64,000 nt of DNA, from the NCBI RefSeq assembly GCF_000007705.1, contig NC_005085.1, forward strand, positions 3,791,752-3,855,751, in the 5' to 3' direction. The DNA is from Chromobacterium violaceum ATCC 12472 (GTDB taxonomy: Bacteria; Pseudomonadota; Gammaproteobacteria; Burkholderiales; Chromobacteriaceae). Positions 17,757 to 26,559 of the stretch are shown in pieces. Both the position numbers and the translations under genes were made by a program. How positions within the stretch are numbered: the stretch's first letter is position 1; the number at the start of each line of letters is the position of its first letter. The notes beneath the pieces were generated by a model. It searched no databases. It worked only from the letters and a program-made list of their open reading frames with translations, and was not told the origin of the DNA.

Positions 17757-18156
17757 GCGCCGCAACGCGCCTGTCTGCCCGCATGCCGGTGTCCAACGGC
17801 GTGCGCCCGATGCCCGGCATGCCCGGGCATCTTCGTCTCCGCGCCGCCAACGCCCCGCTTTTTTCATGGCGCCACGTGCCGAAACCTGGCCCCGCCGCGA
17901 TTTCACTCTGCTCCCATTCTGCGGCGCCGTTCTATGCCATCAGGGAAACGCACGCTATAACGACGAAAACATCCGCGCCGAAGGGTGGGCGGCGCCTGTC
18001 CGGCGCGGCGATCCTGGCCCGCGTAATTTTTTTGAATATTCGCGTAAGAAACGAAAAGGCACCGCGACTCAATGATTGTGCGCAGATGCCCAGACGCCAT
18101 CAGGACCCAGGCATCCGTCGCCATCGACAAAAAACGAACTACCCAGGAGAAAAGCC
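17757..18156. other. Intergenic region between queE and the bufferin operon
   Basis: No gene seen. It contains a strong hairpin at 17809-17831 (GATGCCCGG...CGGGCATC), a T-run at 17859-17864 and an AT-rich stretch 18021-18055 that stands out from the flanking GC-rich DNA and probably holds the bufferin promoter. The heptamer CGCGTAA occurs twice, at 18020-18026 and 18041-18047, exactly 21 bp apart. Confidence 0.5.
18020..18047 (+). promoter_or_regulatory. Candidate control region of the bufferin operon (CGCGTAA direct repeat)
   Basis: Two identical heptamers CGCGTAA, 21 bp apart (two helical turns), enclose an A/T block. GTAA...CGT also resembles the -35/-10 pair of some ECF sigma-factor promoters, though the spacing is shorter than usual. 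Regulator or sigma factor is not identified. Confidence 0.3.
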
Positions 18157-18408
18157 ATGAATCGCAACAAGACTCTGATCGCCTCCGCGCTCGGCGCGGT
18201 GATCGCCCTCGGCGTGCTGGCCAGCGCCCCCGCCGCCGCCGCGGACAAGGACCAGTGCTTCGGCGTCGCCAAAGCCGGCCAGAACGATTGTAAAACCGAT
18301 GCCCACGCCTGCGCCGGGCAGTCCAAGATGGACAACGACCCGGCCGACTTCAAACTGGTGCCCGCCGGCACTTGCCAGCAGATGGGCGGTCAAACCAAAC
18401 CGATGTGA
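18157..18408 (+). CDS. bufA: Bufferin-type RiPP precursor, DUF2282 family, copy 1
   Basis: An 83-aa small exported protein. Residues 1 to about 28 form a signal peptide ([21 protein letters not shown]), followed by a short core with four Cys: DQCFG, GQNDCKT, HACAGQS and AGTCQQMGG. This Cys spacing and the CAGxS motif are diagnostic of DUF2282, the precursors of bufferins: secreted peptides whose Cys are converted to thiooxazoles by an MNIO enzyme and that bind copper. ATG lies 6 nt after AGGAGA. First of two tandem paralogues, followed by bufB, bufC and a DoxX gene. Function from the family; copper binding is not shown here. Confidence 0.88.
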   Translation: MNRNKTLIASALGAVIALGVLASAPAAAADKDQCFGVAKAGQNDCKTDAHACAGQSKMDNDPADFKLVPAGTCQQMGGQTKPM

Positions 18409-18500
18409 TTTATCCGGCTGGCAATTCCAACCGCATTGATTACCATACCCCGGCCGGACGACAAGGGTTGTCCGGCGCATACCCAAGCAAGGAGTCACAC

Positions 18501-18758
18501 ATGAAGCAAAACAAAGCACTGATCGCATCCGCTCTGGGCGCCGTCATCGCCATGGGCGCGCTGAGCGCCGCGCCGGCTGTCGCCGCCGACAAGGAAAAAT
18601 GCTACGGCATCGCACAGGCGGGCAAGAACGACTGCGCCTCCGCCACCGGCACCCACTCCTGCGCCGGCCAGGCCAAGGTGGACAAGGATCCGGGCGACTG
18701 GAAATACGTGGCCAAGGGCAGCTGCGAAAAGATGGGCGGCAAGCTCAGCGCGAAGTAA
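18501..18758 (+). CDS. bufA: Bufferin-type RiPP precursor, DUF2282 family, copy 2
   Basis: An 85-aa paralogue of the preceding gene. Signal peptide about 1-29 ([21 protein letters not shown]) is nearly identical to copy 1, while the core is more lysine-rich and two residues longer between the second and third Cys: [36 protein letters not shown]. The four Cys are conserved. AAGGAG lies 7 nt before the ATG. It sits 92 nt after copy 1 and 55 nt before the MNIO gene. The copies may differ in metal affinity, maturation or timing. Confidence 0.88.
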   Translation: MKQNKALIASALGAVIAMGALSAAPAVAADKEKCYGIAQAGKNDCASATGTHSCAGQAKVDKDPGDWKYVAKGSCEKMGGKLSAK

Positions 18759-18813
18759 TCCCACCCATGGCGGCCCGCGCCCCGGCGGGCCGTCCTCTCC
18801 CCGGAACACCAGC

Positions 18814-19644
18814 ATGTCCCTGACCACTCTTCCCGGCGTTTGCGGCATAGGCCTGCGCGCGCCGCACTATCGAGAAGCCCTGGATGCCCGCCCCGAGCTG
18901 GGCTGGGTGGAAGTGCACAGCGAGAATTTCTTCGACGGCGGCACGCCGCTGGCCATGCTGCGCCGCGTGGCGGAATGCTGGCCGCTGTCGCTGCACGGCG
19001 TCGGCCTGGGCCTGGGTTCGGCCGCCCGTCCGGACCGCGGGCATCTGGCGTCGCTTAGGCGGCTGGTGGACGAAACCTGTCCCGCCGCGGTATCCGAGCA
19101 CCTGTCGTTCAACCATTCGCCGCATCGCTACGTCAACGATCTGCTGCCGATACCGTACACCCGCGCCGCGCTGGACACGGTGGCCGGCCATGTGTCCGAA
19201 ACCCAGGACGCCCTTGGCCGGACCATCCTGCTGGAAAACCTGTCCAGCTACGTCGAATTCCCCGACAACGAGATGAACGAGGGCGAGTTCCTGGCCGAGC
19301 TGGTCCGCATCACCGGCTGCGGCGTTTTGCTCGACGTCAACAATCTGTACGTCAACCGAATCAATCTGGGCACCGACACCGACGCCGTGCTGGCCGCCCT
19401 GCCGCCGGACGCGATCGGCGAGATCCACCTGGCCGGCTACAGCGAACGCGAAGGCATGCTGGTGGATACCCACAGCCAGGCGGTGCATGACGAAGTCTGG
19501 CGCTTCTACCGCGAGGTGATCCGCCGCATCGGCCCGCGTCCGACGCTGATCGAATGGGATCTCGACATCCCGCCGCTGGCCACGCTGCAAGCGGAGGCCG
19601 CCAAGGCGCAGGCGATACTGGGGGGAGCCGATGAACGGTCATGA
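18814..19644 (+). CDS. bufB: MNIO (DUF692) peptide-modifying iron enzyme BufB
   Basis: A 276-aa multinuclear non-haem iron-dependent oxidase with a TIM-barrel fold. Likely metal-ligand clusters are visible in family order: EVHSEN, LHGVGLGLG, VSEHLSF, LLENLSSYVE, LLDVNNLYVN, EIHLAGY, VDTHSQAVHDEVW and IEWDLDIP. In characterised bufferin loci this enzyme, with its DUF2063 partner, oxidises precursor cysteines to 5-thiooxazoles. The gene overlaps bufC by 14 nt, consistent with a two-protein complex. Enzyme family is certain; the exact product is inferred from precursors next to it. Confidence 0.92.
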   Translation: MSLTTLPGVCGIGLRAPHYREALDARPELGWVEVHSENFFDGGTPLAMLRRVAECWPLSLHGVGLGLGSAARPDRGHLASLRRLVDETCPAAVSEHLSFNHSPHRYVNDLLPIPYTRAALDTVAGHVSETQDALGRTILLENLSSYVEFPDNEMNEGEFLAELVRITGCGVLLDVNNLYVNRINLGTDTDAVLAALPPDAIGEIHLAGYSEREGMLVDTHSQAVHDEVWRFYREVIRRIGPRPTLIEWDLDIPPLATLQAEAAKAQAILGGADERS

Positions 19645-20398
19645 CTGGCAACACGCGCTGCTGGAAGCGATAGCCGATCCGGCGCAGGCATCCGCCGCCG
19701 CCGCGCTGGGCGTGAACCCGGCCGGACTGGCGGTCTACCGCAACAACTACCGCGTCGGCCTGATCGACACGCTGGCGCACAGCCACCCGGTCTGCCGGGA
19801 GCTGGTGGGCGAGGACTTCTTCACCGCGCTGGCGCGCGAATACGTGAAGACCCACGCGTCCGACAGCGGCAATCTGCACCGTTACGGCGCCGGCTTCGCC
19901 GACTTCATCGCCGGCTTTGAGCACTGCCGCGAACTGCCTTACCTCCCCGACGTCGCGCGGCTGGAGTGGGCGGTCCACCGCAGCTATTACGCCCCCGATG
20001 CCGAGCCGCTGGGCGTCTCGGCGCTGGCCGCCATCGCGCCCGAGCAGTGGGGAGCGCTGGCGTTCCAAGCGCTGCCCGACGTCGCGCTGTGCCGCGCCGA
20101 CAGCCCGGCGCTCAGCATCTGGCGCGCCCACCGCGAGCGCGGCGCGCTGGAAGGCCTGCTGGCCTTGCCGCCGGAGAACGCGCTGGTCTACCGCGAGCGC
20201 GGCGAAGTGAAAACCCAGCCGCTGGACGACGCGCGCCACGCCTTCTACGCCGCGCTGTTCGACGGCGCCGCGCTGGCCGACGCCACCGAAGCGGCCCAGG
20301 CGCGCGATGCCGGTTTCGACCTGCAATCCGCGCTGCTGGGCCTGTTCCAGCCTCCGCTGCTGGCCTCCCTGCACATCCGACAAGGTGATACCGAATGA
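19631..20398 (+). CDS. bufC: DUF2063 maturation partner BufC
   Basis: A 255-aa DUF2063 protein. The N-terminal half (about 8-95) has the family signature LAVYRNNYRVGLIDTLAHSHPV and GEDFFTALAREYV; the C-terminal half resembles the peptide-recognition fold found in partners of MNIO enzymes. It probably presents the precursor leader to BufB. It begins inside the end of bufB and ends overlapping the ATG of the DoxX gene by 4 nt, so the three are translationally coupled. Confidence 0.9.
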   Translation: MNGHDWQHALLEAIADPAQASAAAALGVNPAGLAVYRNNYRVGLIDTLAHSHPVCRELVGEDFFTALAREYVKTHASDSGNLHRYGAGFADFIAGFEHCRELPYLPDVARLEWAVHRSYYAPDAEPLGVSALAAIAPEQWGALAFQALPDVALCRADSPALSIWRAHRERGALEGLLALPPENALVYRERGEVKTQPLDDARHAFYAALFDGAALADATEAAQARDAGFDLQSALLGLFQPPLLASLHIRQGDTE

Positions 20399-20874
20399 AT
20401 GCCCTCGCCAAACCGGCGGTCTCCGCCTACCAACTGCTGATCCGCTGCGCGGACTGGCTGCAACCGCTGGTCCTGCTCTTGCTCCGGCTATGGCTGCTGG
20501 ATGTCTTCTTCCGCTCCGGCCTGACCAAGATAGACGACTGGGACATCACCCTGGCGCTGTTCACCGACGAATACCACGTTCCCTTGTTGCCGCCCGCGGT
20601 GGCCGCGGTGATGGCGACCTGCGGCGAACTGGGCCTGTCCGCGCTGCTGGCGCTGGGCCTGGGCGGACGCTTCGCCGCCGCCGGCCTGTTCATCCTCAAC
20701 GCGGTGGCAGTGATCAGCTACCCCGCCTTGACCGACGCCACGCGCCAGTTCCACTATTTCTGGGGCGCGCAACTGCTGGTGCTGCTGTCCTTCGGCCCCG
20801 GCCTGCTGTCCGTGGACGCGCTGCTCAAGCGCTGGTTCGCCGGCCGCTGCGCGGCCTGCTCCCAAGCGGGCTGA
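20395..20874 (+). CDS. DoxX-family inner-membrane protein of the bufferin operon
   Basis: A 159-aa membrane protein with about four hydrophobic segments (near 20-40, 65-85, 90-110 and 118-140) and the DoxX-type motif RLWLLDVFFRSGLTKIDDW early on. DoxX proteins are common last members of bufferin operons, sometimes called BufD; a redox or export-related membrane role is suspected but unproved. The last residues hold a CAAC motif. Starts in a 4-nt overlap with bufC. Confidence 0.85.
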   Translation: MNALAKPAVSAYQLLIRCADWLQPLVLLLLRLWLLDVFFRSGLTKIDDWDITLALFTDEYHVPLLPPAVAAVMATCGELGLSALLALGLGGRFAAAGLFILNAVAVISYPALTDATRQFHYFWGAQLLVLLSFGPGLLSVDALLKRWFAGRCAACSQAG

Positions 20875-20951
20875 GTCCAGGCCGCCAGCGGGGCGGCAGC
20901 CGGCGCAAGACGTGGCATAATGAAAGCAACCGTCCTGACGCCTATCGCACA

Positions 20952-21800
20952 ATGAGCACTCTGAAAACCCTGGTCGTACTCGCCCCGCAGCCTGACCCTC
21001 AACACATCACCGATATCGCCCTCCTGGCCGAGGCGCCGCATCTGGACCATCCGCACATCGATGTCGTGCGGATGCGCGGCGCCAACCCGGCCCATGGCGC
21101 ATCGGTCCTGGAGCGCTGCCGCGCGCACGGCTACGATGCCGCCTACGTCGACAGCAGCCTGGCATTCGCCGATTTCGGCCTGCTGGTTTCCGACATGGAC
21201 TCCACGCTGATCAATATCGAGTGCATAGACGAGATCGCCGACATCAAGGGCATCAAGCCCCAGGTGGCCGAGATCACCGAACGAGCGATGCGGGGCGAGC
21301 TGGACTTCGCCGCCGCCCTGCGCGAACGGGTGGCGCTGCTGAAAGGCCTGGATGAATCGGCGCTGCGTCAGGTTTACGAAGAGCGCTTGAGGCTGAATCC
21401 CGGCGCCGAGCGGCTGCTGGACGCCTGCAAGCGTTTCGGCATCAAGACCCTGCTGGTTTCCGGCGGCTTCACCTACTTCACAGAGCGGCTGAAGGCCGAC
21501 TACGGCCTGGATTACGCCTACGCCAACCAGTTGGAAATCATCGACGGCAAGCTGACCGGCCGCCTGCAGGGCGACATCGTGGACGCGGAGGCCAAGAAGC
21601 GGCTGCTGATCGCCACCCGCGACGCGCTGGAGCTGAATCCCGGCCAGGTGATCGCCGTCGGCGACGGCGCCAACGACCTGCCCATGCTGCGCGAAGCCGG
21701 CATCGGCGTCGCCTACCATGCCAAACCCCGCGTCAGCGCCGAAGCCGACATCGCGATCGAACACGGCGGCCTCGATACCATCCTGCGCCTATTCCACTGA
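20952..21800 (+). CDS. serB: Phosphoserine phosphatase SerB
   Basis: A 282-aa HAD-family enzyme for the last step of serine synthesis. An N-terminal regulatory region of about 75 residues is followed by the catalytic domain: motif I DMDSTLINIECIDE, motif II VSGGFTYF, the conserved Lys in AKKRLL, and motif III GDGANDLPML. The ATG at 20952 matches the E. coli-like N-terminus and follows CATAAT (a likely -10) by about 30 nt. A PilZ-like gene follows after 9 nt, probably co-transcribed. Confidence 0.95.
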   Translation: MSTLKTLVVLAPQPDPQHITDIALLAEAPHLDHPHIDVVRMRGANPAHGASVLERCRAHGYDAAYVDSSLAFADFGLLVSDMDSTLINIECIDEIADIKGIKPQVAEITERAMRGELDFAAALRERVALLKGLDESALRQVYEERLRLNPGAERLLDACKRFGIKTLLVSGGFTYFTERLKADYGLDYAYANQLEIIDGKLTGRLQGDIVDAEAKKRLLIATRDALELNPGQVIAVGDGANDLPMLREAGIGVAYHAKPRVSAEADIAIEHGGLDTILRLFH

Positions 21801-21809
21801 GCGACGACC

Positions 21810-22334
21810 ATGGCCGACAAGCAAACGCCCGGACTGCTGGAGCTCGACACCGTCAGCTTCGACGCCGAACTGCCTTTTCTCGCTCAGGCGCTGGAAGGCG
21901 ATTATTCGCCCCGGCTGCAGCGGGAAACCCGCCTGGCGTTGCGCGTGCTGGCCGCGCCCGGCGAAACGCCGGATGACAGCAATCCGGTTTTGCTGAGGCT
22001 GGAGGCCAAGCTGGACCTGGCGCTGGAAGTGTCGCTGCTGGAGCGCCACCCGGAGCGGCCGCCCTGCACGCCATGCCGGCTGGGCCTGAACGCGATCGCT
22101 TGGCAGGACAGCCAGGCCTGGGCGCCGGGTCAGCCGTTGTTGCTGTCGCTGTATCCGAATCCGGATTCGGCGCTCAGCCTGTGCCTGTACGGCCGCGTGC
22201 TGGAATGCCGCCCACAGGGCGGCAAAGCGCATCTGCTGAGCGCCGACATTCACGGCAGCTTCGATCAGGATACCCACCTGATGTGGGAAAAATGGGTGTT
22301 CCGGCGGCATCGGCGGGCGATCCTGGAGCGTTAA
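21810..22334 (+). CDS. PilZ-like domain protein
   Basis: A 174-aa soluble protein. The pattern of a LNAIAWQDSQAWAPGQPLLLSLY block, LCLYGRVLECRP, then a C-terminal WVFRRHRRAIL resembles beta-rich PilZ domains that carry a trailing helix, but the canonical RxxxR and DxSxxG cyclic di-GMP residues are not clear, so ligand binding is doubtful. Follows serB by 9 nt. A diguanylate cyclase occurs about 10 kb upstream, but no link is shown. Assignment is tentative. Confidence 0.5.
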   Translation: MADKQTPGLLELDTVSFDAELPFLAQALEGDYSPRLQRETRLALRVLAAPGETPDDSNPVLLRLEAKLDLALEVSLLERHPERPPCTPCRLGLNAIAWQDSQAWAPGQPLLLSLYPNPDSALSLCLYGRVLECRPQGGKAHLLSADIHGSFDQDTHLMWEKWVFRRHRRAILER

Positions 22335-22413
22335 CGCCGGTCATCGGCATCAACGCCGTCAACCGGACGCCTGCCTGGCCGCGGACCCGTGGCGGCAAAA
22401 CCGTGGCAGGCTC

Positions 22414-23388
22414 TCAGCCGCCGGTCATGGACATGAAGCGGACCAGTTTCTGCGGCTGCTCGCGGAACTCGTGCCGCTCCGGCTTCAGCTCTATCGCCTC
22501 GCGCAGCGCCGCCTCCAGGCCGGCGTCGTCGATGCCGGCGCGCAGCAGAGGACGCAGCTCCATCTTCTCCTCCTGTCCCAGGCACATGTACAGCGTGCCG
22601 TCCACCGACAGCCGCACCCGGTTGCAGGTGGCGCAGAAATGCTGCGAGATGGGCGTGATCACCCCCAGCGAGAAGCCGCCGTCGCGGCTGCTCCAGTAAC
22701 GGGCCGGGCCGCCGCCCAGCGTTCTGGCTTGCTCGACCAGATCGAACTGCGCGCACAGGCGCCGCAGCACCGGTTGCAGATCCAGGTAATGCGCGGAGCG
22801 GCCGGTGTCCCCCATCGGCATCGCCTCGATCAGGCGCAGGATGAAACCGTGCTCGATGCAGAAGGCGGTCATCGCCTCGATGTCCTGCTCGTTGACGCCG
22901 CGCATCGCCACCATATTGATTTTGATCGGCGCGAAACCTGCCTTCTTGGCGGCCATTAGGCCATCCAGCACCTTGGGCAGGCTGTCGCTGCCGGTGATCT
23001 CTTCAACACAGTCCCGGCGCAACGAGTCCAGACTCAGATTGATGCGCCGCACGCCGGCGGCATGGAGCTCGGCCGCCTGCCTGCTCAGCTGGGTGCCATT
23101 GGTGGTCAGCGACAGGTCGTCCAGGCCCGGCAGCGCCGACAAGCGCGCGGCGAGCTGCGGCAGATTGCGCCGCAGCAGCGGCTCGCCGCCGGTCAGCCGC
23201 ACCCGGCGGGTGCCAAGCCTGGCGAAGGCCGCCACCACCCGCTCGATTTCGTCGAAGGTGAGCCAGTTTTCCGGCTCTTCGAAATGCTTGAAACCCTTGG
23301 GCAGACAGTAGCTGCAGCGCAGGTCACAGCGGTCTGTGACGGACAGTCGCAGGTATTCTATGGCCCGTCCAAAACGATCAATCAGCAT
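22414..23388 (-). CDS. moaA: GTP 3',8-cyclase MoaA (molybdenum cofactor synthesis)
   Basis: A 324-aa radical SAM enzyme for the first step of molybdopterin synthesis. N-terminal iron-sulfur motif CDLRCSYC, LTGGEPLLR, LSLDSL, and the C-terminal second cluster CATCNRVRLSVDGTLYMC. The protein ends MSMTGG, preserving the C-terminal double Gly needed for activity. The ATG at 23388 lies after GGAGG; a frame extending upstream has no such support. No other moa genes are in the window and no Moco riboswitch was recognised upstream. Confidence 0.95.
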   Translation of the reverse strand: MLIDRFGRAIEYLRLSVTDRCDLRCSYCLPKGFKHFEEPENWLTFDEIERVVAAFARLGTRRVRLTGGEPLLRRNLPQLAARLSALPGLDDLSLTTNGTQLSRQAAELHAAGVRRINLSLDSLRRDCVEEITGSDSLPKVLDGLMAAKKAGFAPIKINMVAMRGVNEQDIEAMTAFCIEHGFILRLIEAMPMGDTGRSAHYLDLQPVLRRLCAQFDLVEQARTLGGGPARYWSSRDGGFSLGVITPISQHFCATCNRVRLSVDGTLYMCLGQEEKMELRPLLRAGIDDAGLEAALREAIELKPERHEFREQPQKLVRFMSMTGG

Positions 23389-23853
23389 GCATCCTCCGCA
23401 GCGCTCCCCCTGTGTCTCATTTAGTCGGCACTGCACGGACAATCTGACATCGTCTCGCAGCCGCGGCGGATCGCGAGCTTCCCCCGCCCGCGCCGCTTCT
23501 TTCATTGTACTTCACCGCGGCCAGCCAGGCTGATCGGTAGTTTCCGAAATCCAAACGCGCAATCGCTCCGCCAGCATGCATCGGGCACCCTACCCAGCCT
23601 GCCGCGACATCCGGCGCCTTGTCCACGCCAGTTCAGTTGCAAACGCTAGCTATCCCGCCTCGTCGAGCAGCGGCTCGCCATGACACACCGATGGCTTGTC
23701 CACACAGAATGTTACAAAAACGCTCAACCGGTCACATTTTCGGCTCCCTATACTGGTCAATCCAATTATTCCGATTGGATATCCGGATATTTAACCCGGA
23801 CCGGAGCCGCCCCACAGAAACGCGGCCCGGAATCTACACAAGGAGCAAACAAT
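23389..23853. other. Divergent intergenic region moaA / S53 peptidase
   Basis: About 465 bp without a convincing gene. It should hold the promoters of moaA (leftward) and the S53 peptidase (rightward). The part 23700-23800 is AT-rich and contains a perfect 7-bp inverted repeat ATCCAAT-N7-ATTGGAT (23760-23780). Confidence 0.5.
23760..23780. promoter_or_regulatory. Candidate operator before the S53 peptidase gene
   Basis: ATCCAAT-TATTCCG-ATTGGAT, two perfect 7-bp arms 73 nt before the start codon. Placement near the promoter suggests a regulator site; no regulator can be named. Confidence 0.35.
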
Positions 23854-25761
23854 ATGTTCAAGATGACAATGCTGGCAGCCGCCCTGTCCGCTATCGCCGC
23901 CTTCGGCGCGATGGCCGCCTCCGTCCAGGATCTGGGCAAGGTGGAACAGGCCGCCCCGGCGCAAAAACTGACCGTGACCATCGCGCTGAGCCTGCGCGAC
24001 CGCGATGCCGCCGCCCGCTATCTGCAGGAAGTGCACACCCCGTCCAGCCCCAATTACCATAAGTTCCTGACGCCATCCGAGTTCCGCGCCCGTTACGCCC
24101 CCACCGAAGCCAGCCTGGCCAAGGTGGCCGCCCGCCTCCAGGCCGCCGGCCTGAGCGTCAAGCGCATCGGCAGCACCCTGCTGCAAGTCAGCGGCCCCGC
24201 CGCCACCGTGCAGAAAGCCTTCGGCGCCGAAGTGCACGTATTCCAGAACAAGTCCGTCGTCCAAGGCGCCGCCGCGCGTTATACCGCTCCGGTGCGCGCC
24301 TCCACGCCAGGTATCGACCTGAGCGACGTGCAGGCTGTGATCGGCCTGGACAGCCGCCCGCATTTCCGCCCGCATCTGCGCCAGCTGCCCAGCCATCTGC
24401 AGGCATCCATGGACAAGAGCGCCAGCGCCGTGACCAACGGCAACGCGCCGGGCAAGTGGACCGTCACCGACCTGGCCCGCCACTACAACATCACCCCGCT
24501 CTACAACAAGGGCATCCACGGCCAGGGCGCCACCATCGGCATCGTCACCCTGGCCAGCTTCACGCCATCCGACGCCTTCCAGTACTGGAGCTCGATCGGC
24601 CTGGCCACCGATCCGAACCGCCTCACCGTGGTCGACATCGACGGCGGCCCGGGCGCGCCCAGCGACGACGGCGGTTCCAGCGAAACCACGCTGGACGTCG
24701 AACAGTCCGGCGGCATCGCCCCCGACGCCAAGATCATCGTCTACCAGGCGCCCAACACCACCCAGGGCTTTGTCGACGCTTTCGCCAAGGCCATCGAATC
24801 CAATGCCGCCGACACGCTGTCGGTCAGCTGGGGCGAATGGGAATGGTTCGACCAGCAGAGCCAGGCGGTGAATCCGGTGAACGGCAAGAGCGCCAATGTG
24901 CTGCAGACCTACCATGACCTGTTCCTGCAGGCCGCGCTGCAAGGCCAGACCATGTTCGCCGCCTCCGGCGACTCCGGCGCCTACGACGTGAACCGCGCCG
25001 CGCCGCTGCCGCAGTACAACAAGGTGCTGTCGGTGGACAGCCCGGCCAACCAGCAATTCATCACCGCCGCCGGCGCCACCACCGTGCCCACCACGCTGAC
25101 CTTCCATCCCAACGGCAAGGAAATGAAGATCAAGATCCCGACCGAGCGCGCCTGGGGCTGGGACTATCTGAACGGGCTGTGCAAGGCGCTGGGCAAGGAT
25201 CCTGTGGCCTGCGGCACCTTCCCGGTCGGCGACGGCGGCGGCGTCAGCAGCTTCATCGGCCGCCCCTTCTACCAGAACTGGCTGCCAGGCATGCAGAACA
25301 GCCCGGCTGGCCAACAGTTGGTGGACAGCAGCCAGAATCCGCCGCAGGTGATCGCCACCCTGCCCGCCAACTTCAAGGGCCGCAACGTGCCGGACATCTC
25401 GATGAACGGCGACCCGGAAACCGGCTACGTGGTGTACTACACCTCCAGCAAGACCGGCTTCTCGATCCAGACCAACAACGGCGGCACCAGCTTCGTCGCG
25501 CCGCAGTTGGCCGGCATCACCGCGCTGCTGAACCAGTCGCTGGGCGGCCGCCTGGGCCTGCTGAATTTCTCGCTGTACGGCCTGGTAGCCACCGGCCACG
25601 GCTATCAAGGTTTCGGCCGCCACGGCGCGCCGCTGCGCGACATCACCGCCGGCAACAACTGGGGCTACAACGCTCACCGCGGCTACGACCAGGCCACCGG
25701 CGTCGGCGCGCCGGACGTGGCCAACCTGGATGCCGCGCTGCGGCGCTACTTCTGGTTCTGA
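23854..25761 (+). CDS. Secreted S53 (sedolisin/kumamolisin-type) serine-carboxyl peptidase
   Basis: A 635-aa secreted proenzyme. Signal peptide about 1-21 (AIAAFGAMAAS). A pro-kumamolisin activation domain spans about 22-190 (YHKFLTPSEFRARYAP). The catalytic domain has Glu277 and Asp281 (SSETTLDVEQSG), the oxyanion Asp373 in AASGDSGAYD, and nucleophile Ser546 in GGTSFVAPQ. The Ca-binding end shows RDITAGNNWG and GYDQATGVGAPD. These enzymes self-activate at low pH and degrade protein outside the cell. AAGGAG lies 9 nt before the ATG; a strong terminator follows. Confidence 0.94.
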   Translation: MFKMTMLAAALSAIAAFGAMAASVQDLGKVEQAAPAQKLTVTIALSLRDRDAAARYLQEVHTPSSPNYHKFLTPSEFRARYAPTEASLAKVAARLQAAGLSVKRIGSTLLQVSGPAATVQKAFGAEVHVFQNKSVVQGAAARYTAPVRASTPGIDLSDVQAVIGLDSRPHFRPHLRQLPSHLQASMDKSASAVTNGNAPGKWTVTDLARHYNITPLYNKGIHGQGATIGIVTLASFTPSDAFQYWSSIGLATDPNRLTVVDIDGGPGAPSDDGGSSETTLDVEQSGGIAPDAKIIVYQAPNTTQGFVDAFAKAIESNAADTLSVSWGEWEWFDQQSQAVNPVNGKSANVLQTYHDLFLQAALQGQTMFAASGDSGAYDVNRAAPLPQYNKVLSVDSPANQQFITAAGATTVPTTLTFHPNGKEMKIKIPTERAWGWDYLNGLCKALGKDPVACGTFPVGDGGGVSSFIGRPFYQNWLPGMQNSPAGQQLVDSSQNPPQVIATLPANFKGRNVPDISMNGDPETGYVVYYTSSKTGFSIQTNNGGTSFVAPQLAGITALLNQSLGGRLGLLNFSLYGLVATGHGYQGFGRHGAPLRDITAGNNWGYNAHRGYDQATGVGAPDVANLDAALRRYFWF

Positions 25762-25782
25762 AGCGCGAACCGGCAATGAGAA

Positions 25783-25805
25783 ACGGCCCCAAAGGGGCCG
25801 TTTTT
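25783..25805. terminator. Bidirectional terminator between S53 peptidase and ADC-family gene
   Basis: ACGGCCCC-AAA-GGGGCCGT followed by TTTTC on the plus strand; it lies between two convergent genes and can serve both. Confidence 0.9.
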
Positions 25806-25818
25806 CTCGCAGCCGCCG

Positions 25819-26559
25819 TTATTGCCGCAGGTAATCGAACACCACGGTTCCCAGATCCAGCGTCAGATCGCAGACGAAATGCCGCGCCGACAGCACTTCC
25901 AGCACCGGCAAGGCCGCAACCGGCGCCAGCGCGTGCGGATGCAGCTCCAGCGACCCCGGCGCGCTCCACGCGCCTTTGATCGCGACATCGGTGGTATGGT
26001 AGCGCACCAACTCGCAGATGCGCGGCGAGCCGTCCACATGCGGGATGATCTTCAGCAGGAAATTGGGTTCGGCCAGGCTGGCCAGCAAGGCTGAACGATC
26101 CAGCGCTTCGTACTTGTAGCCCATGGTGCCGGTGGCGATGCGGACCGGGCCGAAATCCAGGCTTCCCACCAGGGTGTCCTGATGCACCTCCAGCCTGGGC
26201 TTGCCCGCCTTTTTCGGGAAGCCCCACAACTCGCGCCCGCCTGCCAACGGCGGCTGATCGTCCAGAAACATCGCCAGGGTATAGCTGCCGCGCTCGCCGC
26301 GGAACGTCACGGGAATCACCTGCCCGCTTTCCGAGTAATCGCCAAATCCGGTCGAATCCGGCATGCGGATGAACTCATACCGGACCACCGGCTCCGCCAT
26401 CTGCAGCGGCTCAGGCAAGACCGCTTCGATCGCGGCGGGATCGGTGCGGTAGGTGATGATCATGTATTCGCGGTTGACGAAACGATAAGGCCCCGGCGGA
26501 AAGGCAGGACTGGTCAAGGGCATCGCGAACGCGCGCTGGCGGACTTCCTGTTGCTTCAT
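25819..26559 (-). CDS. adc: Acetoacetate decarboxylase family protein
   Basis: A 246-aa protein matching acetoacetate decarboxylase across its length: [66 protein letters not shown] with the adjacent Lys pair where the Schiff-base Lys lies, and [12 protein letters not shown]. True Adc turns acetoacetate into acetone and CO2; some relatives have other keto-acid substrates. No CoA-transferase or acetoacetate genes are adjacent, so the role is uncertain. Preceded by AAGGGAGTTAGCC. Confidence 0.88.
   Translation of the reverse strand: MKQQEVRQRAFAMPLTSPAFPPGPYRFVNREYMIITYRTDPAAIEAVLPEPLQMAEPVVRYEFIRMPDSTGFGDYSESGQVIPVTFRGERGSYTLAMFLDDQPPLAGGRELWGFPKKAGKPRLEVHQDTLVGSLDFGPVRIATGTMGYKYEALDRSALLASLAEPNFLLKIIPHVDGSPRICELVRYHTTDVAIKGAWSAPGSLELHPHALAPVAALPVLEVLSARHFVCDLTLDLGTVVFDYLRQ

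Noticed and set aside
23389..23530. Possible molybdenum-cofactor riboswitch before moaA
   Set aside because: The leader appears too short and lacks the conserved multi-helix core.
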